From NCBI GenBank assembly GCA_037128595.1, contig JBAXWB010000023.1, forward strand, positions 1 through 64,000: DNA of 64,000 nucleotides, read 5' to 3'. Below are positions 1-8,713 of this stretch, piece by piece. The DNA comes from a bacterium (GTDB lineage Bacteria; Verrucomicrobiota; Kiritimatiellia; CAIKKV01; CAITUY01). The translations under genes and the position numbers were made by a program. The notes under the pieces were generated by a model. The model ran no database searches and had not been told where the DNA came from. It was given only the letters and a program-made list of their open reading frames with translations. Position 1 is the stretch's first letter; every line of letters begins with the position of its first letter.

Positions 1-100
1 TTCTGGGTAGGCATTCTTGCTACGCAGGCACCCCGTTAGGTTGACGCATATGCGCTTCGCGGGATCGGTGCTGGCGGGCCGCAAGGTGCGTGCCAGGCAC

Positions 101-143
101 CGCCATCGGTCCGGGCTCAAAATTCCGCCCCGACCGCTGTCGG
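101..143 (+). repeat. direct repeat copy 1 (43 bp)
   Basis: Positions 101-143 match 620-662 with a single A/G difference. A similar block (CGCTTCGCGGGATCGGTG at 53-70 and 571-588) precedes each copy, so the repeat unit is probably about 90 bp with a diverged middle. Confidence 0.8.
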
Positions 144-619
144 CGCCTGCTACGCCCGCTAAAGCGGGTCACGCACCTTGCTTCATTGGCCCGCCAGCTC
201 TTCAGAAGCGCGCGCCGGAGTACCGGCGCTTAACCGCTACGCGATGCCCGTCCCGGCACCTGCGAAGAAAAAGAAAAGGCCAGGTGCCGTTCCAGGGCAT
301 CGCTCCGCGTCCTCCGGTCTTTCTCTGGACACCCTATTGTCCAGGGCGCTTCAAAGGGCCGGGCTCCTCGCCGCCTTATGCTTCAACTTCACCCCAAAGG
401 CGGCCGCTTCGCGCTCGCGGATCCGCCGGGGCATACCGGCGGACCCGTCTCGTACCGCCCCGAGGGGCGGAATCCGCCTCCGTGGTTCAGTTTCAGCAAC
501 AGCGTCGTTTCGTCCGGTCCTTTCAAGCGCCAAGAAATAACTCGGTCGGCAGGTGCCGCCCTCGAAGTCCCGCTTCGCGGGATCGGTGATGGCGCACCGC
601 GGACTGACATTCCATCACC

Positions 620-662
620 CGCCATCGGTCCGGGCTCAAAGTTCCGCCCCGACCGCTGTCGG
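620..662 (+). repeat. direct repeat copy 2 (43 bp)
   Basis: This is the second copy of the 43-bp unit at 101-143, one mismatch apart. It lies inside a potential hairpin, because CATTCCA at about 608-614 can pair with TGGAATG at about 667-673. Confidence 0.75.
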
Positions 663-730
663 CCGCTGGAATGCCATCCGCAAAATGCTGCGCCATCCTC
701 ACAGAAGAGCGCGGCGGGCGGCCCGGGAAT

Positions 731-834
731 GCCAGTTCCCCCCTCAGTTTCCCCCCCTTTGGAAACCCCCCTTTCCTGATCCCCCCTCCAAACTCGAATC
801 CACCAAAGGGGGGGAAACCGCAGGGGGCACTGGC
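731..834. repeat. long inverted repeat / hairpin
   Basis: Positions 747-762 (GTTTCCCCCCCTTTGG) and 803-818 (CCAAAGGGGGGGAAAC) are perfect 16-bp inverted copies. Pairing continues outward with small mismatches to GCCAGT (731-736) and ACTGGC (829-834), giving arms of about 32 nt. No gene is attached, so it is probably an intergenic palindromic repeat element. Confidence 0.75.
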
Positions 835-1552
835 ACGGCGGCTTCTATGGCGCGGCTGAAGAAACCGCGGGGCCCCTCTCCCCCCGCGGAGCCGCGCGCC
901 GCCGCCCTTCGGGTTCCCGGTCCACTCCGCCGCTTGTCCCCCTTGCTCCTCGGCCCCCGAGGGGCCGGGCGCGTTGGTCGGGCAGGGGAGGGCTCGATTC
1001 CTCACACCTCCCCAGCCCTTCAAGGAGTTCGCAAGCTCACCCATTTGTTGCGGCTACGCCTTAGCCCCCTTGCGCCTTTTCGCCCCCAGTGGGGGCGGGC
1101 GCGTTGGTTTTGCGGCGGCGCGCCGGCCTCGCGCGGAAGAGCGCCTGCAAAACAATGATGGGGAGATCCCCATACCCCCTTGGAGACGCGCGTGTTGTCC
1201 GGCGGCCGGCAAACCATCAGGCCACCGTGTTGATCAATTCCATCGCGGCTAGTTCTGGCAACCCGCCTCAGCCCATTATGCCACCGGCCAACTGAATTCC
1301 CTCGCTTCACTCGAAACCGCGTCCCGCGGCAGGTGCCAAGGCGGCTACGCCGCCCCGGGATTCATCTGCTGGTTGAGGTCAAAAATCTGTCGAAATCACA
1401 CGGACGCTATTTGTCCTGGTGGTAATGATATGAATATAGGTGAAAAACATGGAAATGAATATTGCCTGATCCTGTTTGTGCGGCAATAAAATGATGCTAA
1501 GGTTCATCTCCGATAGGAGATTGATTCCAGTCTGATCTGAAAGGAAACCTCT

Positions 1553-2884
1553 ATGGGCGGCCAACACCTTACTGCATTTTTCGGAGACGCTGAAAAAACC
1601 ATCGAACTGCTTCCCGCCATCTTGGAGAAAGGGTTGCCGGTTGCACTTCTTCCTGATCAGATCGCTTATACCGCCGAACACCAGGATGAACTGAATACCA
1701 TCGCCTATGCATTCCCGGCCTCACCAGCCTGTTTTGTTGCTATTGCCGGAGGAATCCCAAGCCGGAAATCTTATGAATTGCGCACCATGTATCCCTTCAT
1801 GAGGGAGGGCGTGATGCATATCTTGGAAATCATGGATATTAAGCCAGATGAAGACGATCTTGAGGGAGTTGTTGAGACCGTCAACCACAACGCCGTCACT
1901 ATTTCCTTTTTTGATCCTCTATTCCCTTGCCAGCAACATGTCTATGCCAATGGACAAAAGTACGAGTTCTCAATCGCTGCTATGGCCTACAGTCTGGAAA
2001 AAGTAAAGGAAACCACCTTTGCAATAACCGAAGGGCCCATGTTGGACTTTGAACGGCAAAGAACATTAGAAAATGATCCTGCCGCTGATGTGACAAAAAT
2101 TGAAAAGATTGAGTTTTCTACCGCTCAACTTCGCACCATGATGATGGGTGAGAATGGGGCGGATGCAAGTTTTCAAACTGTTGTTGAAAGTGTGGCATTT
2201 TTTCAGGTCGAAGGCACTGAACTTTGCAAAATGTCAGTTGTTCTAATGCATAATGATGAAGAGAACTTTGAAGTGACGCTCTACGCCTCCGAACATATTC
2301 TGAAAGGCTACCGTCCAGCCGTGGGCGACAGTATTCGCGGCATGCTTTGGCTGCAAGGATATCCTGTGCGTCCGGTGGATGACCCCGCAAACTGGGGTGA
2401 TCGCCTCACTCCCGCCTCACCAGATTATGATATGGCTGGCATTGCCAATGCTTTCGAGGTAATGGATTACCTGTCAGACCAGCATCCTGGTGTGGTTGCA
2501 ATCGGGTGGGCAATCGCCCATGCAGGATGGGATGTTACAAAATATAACAACCCTGAAAAATCCAACGATATCCCAGCCTTCATGATCGAGCGGCCAGGCC
2601 GGAAAGCTATCAATGTTTGGATTCGCGCCCACGTCACGGGGGTGGAGCCGGACTTGCCGTTTTCTTCCACAGAAATTGCCGAGTTCGGCGATTGCAGTGC
2701 AGAGCATGGTGCCGATGCAGCGTTCATAACAGTTGCATGTAAAGACATCGGGAAGGCGCATTCCTTCAAAGTTGAAGGACTGGAAACACTGGAAAAGAAT
2801 CTTGGCAAAGTCACAATCCCTGAATATCTAGTCAAACCAGAGTTTCGTAAACCAATAGAAATACCCGCCTCTGCCTCTACATGA
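1553..2884 (+). CDS. unrecognised 443-aa protein
   Basis: I do not recognise this protein. The start ATG at 1553 is supported by an upstream AAAGGAA at about 1540-1546. It has no signal peptide and no membrane segment, is fairly acidic (DEDDLE near residue 103) and looks like a soluble protein of two or more alpha/beta domains. A segment around residues 252-272 (GYRPAVGDSIRGMLWLQGYP) could be part of a small beta-barrel, but that is only an impression. The gene stands alone, with repeat-rich DNA before it and a gene-poor stretch after it, so the neighbourhood gives no functional clue. Base composition is more even than in the GC-rich DNA upstream, which supports it as a real gene. Confidence 0.75.
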   Translation: MGGQHLTAFFGDAEKTIELLPAILEKGLPVALLPDQIAYTAEHQDELNTIAYAFPASPACFVAIAGGIPSRKSYELRTMYPFMREGVMHILEIMDIKPDEDDLEGVVETVNHNAVTISFFDPLFPCQQHVYANGQKYEFSIAAMAYSLEKVKETTFAITEGPMLDFERQRTLENDPAADVTKIEKIEFSTAQLRTMMMGENGADASFQTVVESVAFFQVEGTELCKMSVVLMHNDEENFEVTLYASEHILKGYRPAVGDSIRGMLWLQGYPVRPVDDPANWGDRLTPASPDYDMAGIANAFEVMDYLSDQHPGVVAIGWAIAHAGWDVTKYNNPEKSNDIPAFMIERPGRKAINVWIRAHVTGVEPDLPFSSTEIAEFGDCSAEHGADAAFITVACKDIGKAHSFKVEGLETLEKNLGKVTIPEYLVKPEFRKPIEIPASAST

Positions 2885-3672
2885 GGCTGGATTTTTATGA
2901 GTATGAACTATGGATTGAGCGTGGATCCAGGTAATCGAAAGTCGCCACAGGTTTATTCAGAAGATGAATCAATCGCCCCGACAGATGCCAGGGAAACGAC
3001 GCAAATTCATGATTCACGAACGTCAACGGCCGTAACATCCCTGGTATGCTTGCCGCATCACACCCGGCGGGGTAGGGGATATTCCATTCAGCTCGATGAA
3101 TCTCGCAACTTACAAACACGACTCTGCTCCCTTCTGTATCCTTCGTAAAAAAAAGGAGTCACGAGCGATTCAAATCGCCCGTGACCCCCTAAAGTTGTCG
3201 CCAACAAATACAATTAAATTATCAGCAGGAAAACAGTCAGTAAAGAGCAAATCTAAAAATCAGCGAAATGATGAATAAAATACGACTGCACTACTGTAGT
3301 GGGTAGGGCAAGGCCGTGGCTCACGGCATCCAGTATTTGAGGTCTTTCACCATTTTTGCATCGCTCCGTCCCATATGTTCGTTACGTCAGATTCTCCAGC
3401 AAACCCAACAACTGTCTCCAGAAATACCGTTTGACGGACAAGGGCCGGGCGCTACCTGAACGAGAACGGCGCATTGCTGCCACATAACTGAAATGGGCAT
3501 ATCGCCAGATTTTTTCATCCCTGCCATCAGCAACTCTCCAGGAGACTAGACAGTTGGCGCCATCGCAATAGGTATGGCGAAAGCGACTACAAAGTGGATT
3601 TTCTGGACAATGCATTGTTCATAATGCGACGGTTGCCCCTGAGTCACTTAAATGAAAATATCAGGGAGACGG
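2885..3672. other. gene-poor stretch between the 443-aa gene and the MFS gene
   Basis: Short frames exist (2897-3148 on +, 3382-3615 on -), but neither has a recognisable domain or a good ribosome binding site. The 77-residue minus-strand frame contains several Cys, Arg and Trp and could be a remnant of a mobile-element protein, but I cannot name it. A terminator-like hairpin at 3147-3185 is listed separately. Confidence 0.5.
3147..3185 (-). terminator. possible minus-strand rho-independent terminator
   Basis: The 13-nt arms at 3158-3170 and 3173-3185 pair at 12 of 13 positions. On the minus strand the stem is followed by eight T (the A tract at 3147-3154 on the plus strand). It would stop a leftward transcript, although no leftward gene is recognised just upstream. 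Confidence 0.5.
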
Positions 3673-4809
3673 ATGCAGGCGCTTTTATATCTTAGTCCGG
3701 CGTTGATGGATTGGATGGTGTTTTTTGTATCCTTTGCCGTGTTTTATGCGGCAGGAGTCCGTGGGGTGGGGATGCAGGAGTGCGGCTGGCTTGGCATTCT
3801 TTTCCAAGCGGCCTACATGACGAGCAGTTTTGTGTCAGGGCATTTTATCACTCAGCACAATGCCAGGAGGGTCCTGTTTGCGAGCACGGTGGTGTGCGGG
3901 ATCGCTAGTGTTGGCGTCCTATGTTCGAGCGCGTTTTGGCTGCTGGCAGCCGGGTTACTGATGTTCGGGGCGTCATCCGCCTGGTTTTTCAATTCGTTCC
4001 AGGCATTTATGCGGGGCGAGGCCTCAGTGGGGAGTCTCAAAACCTCCGTGGCATTGTATTCCTTGTCATGGTGTCTGGGCGCTGCTCTAGGGAATGTAAC
4101 AGCAGGCTGGCTTTATCAATGGGGCGTGCCTGCGTTGATCTTGGCAGTTGTGTTCGCTACGGCAGTCATTACATTCATGCTTACCCGACCGCTCAAACAG
4201 CCAGCGGTTGATCACCTTGCCGAGGAGCCAGTGGAGCATGGGACGCGCCCGGAATATCCTGTTTCAAACGCCTATATTGCCATCGGCTGGCTGATGATCT
4301 TTACGGTCACATTTGTCCAACGTCCCCTGTTTACGTTCCTGCCGCCCCTGTTCGCCTCACAAGGGATCAGTTCGCTGTGGGCAAGTTTACCGCTTTTCAT
4401 GCATATGGCGGTTTCGGCGGTTTTCGGATTTGCCATGTTCCGGTTTCGCGACTATCTGTATCGCCGGACGCCTTTCTTTATTATCCAAGGAGGTGGGGTA
4501 GCCGCTTTGTTCGCCATGTGGCTATGGCCAACTTACTGGGTATGCTTTGCCATGCTCTGTCTCCTGGGAATCTATGCGGGGTTTGTGTATTACTGCGCCG
4601 TCTATTATTCGAGCAATTCGGGGCGTCGTTCCTTCAATATTGGAGTCAATGAAGCCCTCGTGGGGTTCGGATCCATCGCCGGGATCGTGTTGGGCGACGC
4701 CTGGATGCGGCATAGCGGATCAACAATCGATATGTATTTGGTGTGTGGCATCGGCCTGGCAGTGTCCATCATTGCCCAAATGGCCATTGTCTTTATGAAG
4801 CGGAGGTAA
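3673..4809 (+). CDS. MFS transporter, copy 1
   Basis: This is a polytopic inner-membrane carrier of the major facilitator superfamily, about 378 residues with some 12 hydrophobic segments and a hydrophilic loop in the middle (near residues 182-200). It probably moves a sugar or sugar derivative, given the adjacent mutarotase-fold protein and sugar-type regulator. An upstream frame reaches 3652, but I prefer ATG 3673: AGGGA sits about 7 nt before it, and the second copy at 7463 begins at exactly this Met-Gln-Ala with its own GAGGAA. The next gene follows after 3 bp, so they are probably co-transcribed. A second, nearly identical copy with a premature stop lies 3.8 kb downstream. The substrate cannot be read from the sequence. 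Confidence 0.88.
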   Translation: MQALLYLSPALMDWMVFFVSFAVFYAAGVRGVGMQECGWLGILFQAAYMTSSFVSGHFITQHNARRVLFASTVVCGIASVGVLCSSAFWLLAAGLLMFGASSAWFFNSFQAFMRGEASVGSLKTSVALYSLSWCLGAALGNVTAGWLYQWGVPALILAVVFATAVITFMLTRPLKQPAVDHLAEEPVEHGTRPEYPVSNAYIAIGWLMIFTVTFVQRPLFTFLPPLFASQGISSLWASLPLFMHMAVSAVFGFAMFRFRDYLYRRTPFFIIQGGGVAALFAMWLWPTYWVCFAMLCLLGIYAGFVYYCAVYYSSNSGRRSFNIGVNEALVGFGSIAGIVLGDAWMRHSGSTIDMYLVCGIGLAVSIIAQMAIVFMKRR

Positions 4810-4812
4810 CGG

Positions 4813-5796
4813 ATGACTGGGTTTGAACTTGTTGAATTATTCCGTCAAGGATCCAGACGATGCCATGTGATTGGCTCGCTTGAAAATGGGGTTGTGGCCG
4901 GATTGGATCTGGAAGGGCGCCTCTTTGCCGTGCTGAATGGGGAAGTCGTCAATAAGGTGAACCCAGAGGCCATTCTGGGGGTAACAGATGGTGAGAAATA
5001 TCTGAACCCAGGTGGGGACGGGCTCTGGCCTGCACCCGAAGGAACGGCTTTAGGCTATGAATATGCGAGCGGGAAATGGCGGGTTCCGCCCGGGCTTACC
5101 GGAGCCAAATACAAGGTGGTGGAGGCTGGGGAAAACTTTGCCAGGATTCGGGCAGAAGTGGATCTTATCAACGATCGTGGGCTTGGAATTCCCACTGTGT
5201 TCGAGCGGGCTGTGACTGTTATTTTTCCCGAATCATCCTGTCTATCCTGTGCATCGATGTTAAACCCCTCTTTGACAGTTCGGGTGACGGAATCCATCCA
5301 GTATATCGGTTCTGTCACATTGGAGAAGGGGCATTTCTCGCTGGCGCCATGGACCCTATGTCAGTTCGACTCGGGCATGGGAACGGAAGTCACCTTCAAC
5401 GATGTTTCCGCTTCATCCTTTTGGGACCTCTATGCTTCAAGCCATGAAAAGCAGTATCAACAAGGCGGGGTCTGGCATACCAAGACAGATGGGGGCATCC
5501 GTTATCAACTTGGCATGAATAAGGATGTCAGTTGGTTGGAATTCACCAATCCCACGAAGAAACTCAGAGTTCGGAGAACCGTCGGTCCGCTTTCTGATGG
5601 TCATAAATACATTGATATCAGTGACGTGTCTCCCGACCGGATGCCGTCTGAAAAAGGGGTCAAGTTCAGCGTCTACAGTGACCCTGGCCTGTTTATGGAA
5701 ATCGAGGCCTGCGGGGGGTGCCCTGAGACGCTGATCTCAGGCTGTTTGATGAGTGTGTCGGTAGAGACAACTTATTCCTCACTATCCCTTACTTGA
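4813..5796 (+). CDS. DUF4380-like protein, galactose-mutarotase-type fold (327 aa)
   Basis: Predicted soluble beta-rich protein with no signal peptide. The segment GGDGLWPAPEG near residues 67-77 resembles the Gly-Gly-x-x-Leu-Trp-x-Ala-Pro-Glu signature of DUF4380 proteins, which have a galactose-mutarotase-like fold; a binding or epimerising role on a sugar is therefore likely but unproven. It starts 3 bp after the MFS stop and ends about 100 bp before the regulator. Its last 40 residues (from FSVYSD to the end) have a second, orphaned copy at 9085-9204, the remnant of a deleted paralogue. The family label is from motif recognition, so fold confidence is moderate and function confidence low. 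Confidence 0.7.
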   Translation: MTGFELVELFRQGSRRCHVIGSLENGVVAGLDLEGRLFAVLNGEVVNKVNPEAILGVTDGEKYLNPGGDGLWPAPEGTALGYEYASGKWRVPPGLTGAKYKVVEAGENFARIRAEVDLINDRGLGIPTVFERAVTVIFPESSCLSCASMLNPSLTVRVTESIQYIGSVTLEKGHFSLAPWTLCQFDSGMGTEVTFNDVSASSFWDLYASSHEKQYQQGGVWHTKTDGGIRYQLGMNKDVSWLEFTNPTKKLRVRRTVGPLSDGHKYIDISDVSPDRMPSEKGVKFSVYSDPGLFMEIEACGGCPETLISGCLMSVSVETTYSSLSLT

Positions 5797-5818
5797 TTTA
5801 GCCCCTGTAACCCATTCA

Positions 5819-5839
5819 TTATTCCGTTGAGAGGAATAA
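5819..5839. promoter_or_regulatory. candidate operator, TTATTCC-N7-GGAATAA
   Basis: This is a perfect inverted repeat with 7-bp arms and a 7-bp spacer that overlaps the -35 element of the regulator promoter, a typical position for autorepression. Related sites with the same right half and spacing occur at 18876-18896 and 50798-50818. Confidence 0.55.
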
Positions 5840-5855
5840 CAATAGGGTATATATT
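5827..5855 (+). promoter_or_regulatory. sigma70-type promoter of the GntR/LacI-type regulator
   Basis: TTGAGA (5827-5832) and TATATT (5850-5855) are separated by exactly 17 bp, about 40 bp before the regulator start. This fits a housekeeping promoter that lets the regulator be transcribed separately from the MFS/DUF4380 pair. Confidence 0.6.
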
Positions 5856-5895
5856 GGTTGAGAAAAGTTTCACTTTGGATGAGAGAGGAATGGAC

Positions 5896-7023
5896 ATGAA
5901 CTCTGGAAAGCGCAAGAAAACGGGAACGGCGAACGGGTATTCGACCAAGTCGGAGGTGATCGAAGAGGCGATCAAGCGTGGTATACGCAAGGGACTTTAT
6001 GTCGACCGACTGCCATCAGTTTTCGCGCTTGCCGAGGAACTCCACGTTAACTTCAAAACCGTGCATAAAGCCGTTGTGACATTGGTTAAGGCTGGCATTC
6101 TGGAAAGCTCCAGGGGTAGGGGCACGTTCGTGACCCCCAAGGGAGCGGAGTTGGTTGAGCAGCTGGGTAGTGGCGAGGAGTCGGGGGAAAGATTGGTTCT
6201 TTTTTTCATGAAGGCGGGCGGGGATCTATATGGCCGGATGTACGAGTGTATGGTGTCACGGCTGAACAAAGCCCATTTGTTCCCGGTGGTGATTCGGGAG
6301 GGGAATGAAAGTGATATCCTGCGAAGTTTGGGGCGGTTGAATCCTGCGGCGCTTGTCATAGACCGTGAATTTAAAGAATTTCCTTATGAGTTGCTGCAAA
6401 AGATGGACAAAGGCGACCTGCGTATTGTCTTTTTGCACCGCATGGAGTCCGACCTTCAGATCCATGCCGATTATGTCCTTTCTGACAACGTCTATGGCGG
6501 GTATATTGCAACCCGGCATCTCATTGAGCTGGGGCACGAGCGCATTCTGCACTTGAATGTTAAGTTGGATCCCCTGCCGCCCCCAATGATTTATCGGCAT
6601 ACCCCGGCATCCCAGGTGGCCGAGGGCTACAGGCTGGCCTTACAGGAAGCTAATCTACAGCAGAATGAAAGGTGCATCTTTGAAGCCGCCGATAAAAAGG
6701 ATAGTCAGGAAAAGCTGAGAGCCGCGTTGGCTGATCCCGCCACCCGGCCCACCGCGATTTTTGCGCATGGTGATTTCCGGATTGTTAACGCCCTCGGGAT
6801 CATCAAAGAATTCGGTCTGAAGGTGCCTGAAGATATTGCGCTGGTCGGCTACTACAATACTTCGCACTGCGAACACTTCGAAGTGCCCCTGACCAGCGTG
6901 TCGATCCGGGAGGATGAACTGGCCCGTATTGCTGCAGAGAAGATTATCTCGCGCAGCACCGATCGTGAACGGATTCTGGTCAAGCCGACACTCGTTATCC
7001 GGCAATCCAGCGGTGCGAAGTAG
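5896..7023 (+). CDS. GntR/LacI-type hybrid transcriptional regulator
   Basis: This is a cytoplasmic sugar-responsive transcription factor, about 375 aa. Residues 14-85 form a GntR winged helix (LPSVFALAEELHVNFKTVHK, then GILESSRGRGTFV). From about residue 100 to the end it resembles the periplasmic-binding-protein sensor of LacI proteins (ATRHLIELGHERILHLN, and GYYNTSHCEHFEVPLTSV near the end). This GntR-head/LacI-sensor arrangement is common in PVC bacteria and usually controls sugar catabolism. ATG 5896 is preferred because AGAGG lies 7 nt upstream; ATG 5890 is too close to it, and a TTG at 5827 is part of the promoter. It probably binds the inverted repeat at 5819-5839 and perhaps the related sites at 18876 and 50798 (inference). 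The ligand is unknown. Confidence 0.87.
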   Translation: MNSGKRKKTGTANGYSTKSEVIEEAIKRGIRKGLYVDRLPSVFALAEELHVNFKTVHKAVVTLVKAGILESSRGRGTFVTPKGAELVEQLGSGEESGERLVLFFMKAGGDLYGRMYECMVSRLNKAHLFPVVIREGNESDILRSLGRLNPAALVIDREFKEFPYELLQKMDKGDLRIVFLHRMESDLQIHADYVLSDNVYGGYIATRHLIELGHERILHLNVKLDPLPPPMIYRHTPASQVAEGYRLALQEANLQQNERCIFEAADKKDSQEKLRAALADPATRPTAIFAHGDFRIVNALGIIKEFGLKVPEDIALVGYYNTSHCEHFEVPLTSVSIREDELARIAAEKIISRSTDRERILVKPTLVIRQSSGAK

Positions 7024-7150
7024 GCCGCACGTGCGAATGCTTCTCTTAGGGGCGCATAACTGCGATTAGGTGCAGCATTTGAGCCCCCCTCTCGGCAGAC
7101 GTATCAAAATCGAAAGAAAAAACCACCCGCTTGGAGTACCAAGCTCGAGA

Positions 7151-7300
7151 CGCCGAGTCACTGAGGTAATTCCACAGAGAATACAAATGTGGCGTTAATT
7201 TTTCCATATGAGTACATGTGGAAAAAATAAACGCCACATTTTGGGTTATCTTCTCTGTGGAATTATCTCCATGCCTCTGTGTCTCAAGCCGTACTCGGCG
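7151..7300. repeat. 150-nt imperfect palindrome (structured intergenic element)
   Basis: Four paired blocks are nested around a centre near 7211: CGCCGAGT/ACTCGGCG (7151-7158, 7293-7300), TAATTCCACAGAGAA with its exact complement (7167-7181, 7251-7265), AAATGTGGCGTT with its complement (7185-7196, 7230-7241), and an AT-rich inner stem. The rest of 7024-7462 holds no gene. Confidence 0.8.
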
Positions 7301-7462
7301 GGTGGTAAACCTCTTGATTTTTTCGCGATTTCAAACGCGTCTGGCCTGAAGGTACACCAAATCGCAGATGCGCCGGGATTTTAGGTGGCCGGAACTTGGG
7401 GTGGACAAACAAAGTGATACAGTTATGATGCCGCCTTCAATTGGAAATAAGTGAGGAAACTG

Positions 7463-8614
7463 ATGCAGGCACTTTTATATCTTAGTCCGGCGTTGATGGA
7501 TTGGATGGTATTCTTTGTATCTTTCGCAGTGTTCTATGCGGCGGGGGTGCGCGGGGTTGGTATGCAGGAGTGCGGCTGACTTGGCATTCTTTTCCAAGCG
7601 GCCTACATGACGAGCAGTTTTTTGTCCGGTCATTTTATCACGCAGCACAATGCCCGGAGGGTCCTGTTTGCGAGTACTGTGGTGTGTGGGATCGCTAGTG
7701 TTGGCGTCCTGTGTTCGAGTGCGTTTTGGCTGCTGGCTGCCGGGTTGTTGGTGTTCGGGGTTTCTGTCGCTTGGTTTTTCAATTCATTTCAAGCTTTTAT
7801 GCGGGGAGAAGCTTCCGTTGGCAGTCTCAAGACCTCCGTGGCTTTGTATTCGTTGTCATGGTGTCTGGGCGCTGCTCTAGGGAATGTGACGGCAGGCTGG
7901 CTTTATCAGTGGGGGGTGCCCGCCTTGATTCTGGCAGTTGTTTTAGCCACATCGTTTATCGCCTTCATGCTGTCGCGACCGGTCAAGCATCCGGTGGCGG
8001 GGCAACTCGGCGACGAGGCCGTTGAACATGGCTCTCGTCCTGAATATCCGGTATTAAACTCCTATATTGCGATCGGATGGCTGATGATCTTCACGGTCAC
8101 GTTTGTGCAGCGCCCGCTGTTTACGTTTCTACCGCCGCTGTTTGCCTCGAAAGGGATCAGTTCACTGTGGGCCAGTCTGCCACTATTCATGCATATGGCT
8201 GTTTCGGCGGTTTTCGGTCTGGTTATGTTCAGGTTTCGCGACTATCTGTACAGGCGGACACCGTTCATTATCATTCAATGTGGCGGAGTTGCCGCATTGT
8301 GGGCCATGTGGTTATGGCCAACCTACTGGGTTTGCTTTTCCATGCTCTGTGTCCTGGGGCTATATGCTGGCTTTGTGTATTATTGTGCCGTCTATTATGC
8401 GAGTAATTCGGGACGGCGTTCATTCAACATCGGAGTCAATGAAGCCCTTGTGGGGTTCGGTTCCATCGCGGGGATCGTGTTGTGTGATGGCTGGATGCGA
8501 CACAGTGGTTCGTCTGCGGACATGTATTTGGTCTGTGCAATTGGTCTTGCGGCGTCCATCATTGCCCAAATGGCCATTATCTTTATAAAGCGGCGCAGAG
8601 TCATGAGCAACTAG
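7463..8614 (+). pseudogene. MFS transporter, copy 2, with one in-frame TGA
   Basis: Homologue of the carrier at 3673-4809, nearly identical in protein sequence along its length. ATG 7463 has GAGGAA upstream. The frame is open except codon 39: where copy 1 has TGG (Trp in ECGWLG), this copy has TGA at 7577-7579. The remaining 345 codons stay in frame and differences from copy 1 are mostly silent or conservative, so the gene was under selection until recently. Re-initiation at ATG 7607 would give a protein lacking the first membrane segment, probably non-functional. Alternatives are a base-call error or suppression of the stop; I see no selenocysteine-type element and consider a recent nonsense mutation most likely. 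Confidence 0.8.
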
Positions 8615-8678
8615 CCCGGTTGCATGCGATTGATTCATTGTCCTATCAAAAAAAGTGAAACAAATCGTATTTAAAATG

Positions 8679-8704
8679 TTGACATTAACATCAGTTATGT
8701 TAAT
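8679..8704. promoter_or_regulatory. promoter/operator remnant before the truncated LacI-type gene
   Basis: TTGACA (8679-8684) matches the -35 consensus. A perfect inverted repeat ATTAACAT-N5-ATGTTAAT (8684-8704) starts at its last base, and weaker symmetry continues outward to about 8674-8713. This is a plausible autoregulatory operator for the LacI-type gene; no good -10 is obvious. Confidence 0.45.
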
Positions 8705-8713
8705 TTTACATTA

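Larger units (their letters stand above)
1..1552. other. GC-rich intergenic region without a credible gene
   Basis: Several open frames on both strands cross this stretch, but they overlap each other, are rich in Pro/Arg/Ala/Gly, have no recognisable domain and no convincing ribosome binding site, so I read them as open by GC content alone. What the region does hold is repeats: a 43-bp direct repeat and a long inverted repeat listed separately, plus short hairpins such as GGCGG-CTA-CGCC near 1337-1351. From about 1380 to 1552 the DNA becomes AT-richer and leads into the gene at 1553. No tRNA or rRNA is seen. Confidence 0.6.

Noticed and set aside
35-235. GTTAGGT (35-41) and GCTTAAC (229-235) as integron attC core sites
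   Set aside because: They are in the wrong order and distance to form one attC site, and no integrase or cassette genes are present.
17-1310. Several long overlapping open frames on both strands
   Set aside because: They are mutually overlapping, low-complexity (Pro/Arg/Ala), without domains or ribosome binding sites, and cross direct and inverted repeats; GC content alone keeps them open.
2897-3148. 83-codon frame after the 443-aa gene
   Set aside because: No domain, poor ribosome binding site, composition unlike neighbouring genes.
7577-7579. TGA read as selenocysteine or tryptophan
   Set aside because: Other genes in the window use TGA as a normal stop (for example 29580-29582), so global recoding is excluded, and I see no supporting structure after the codon.
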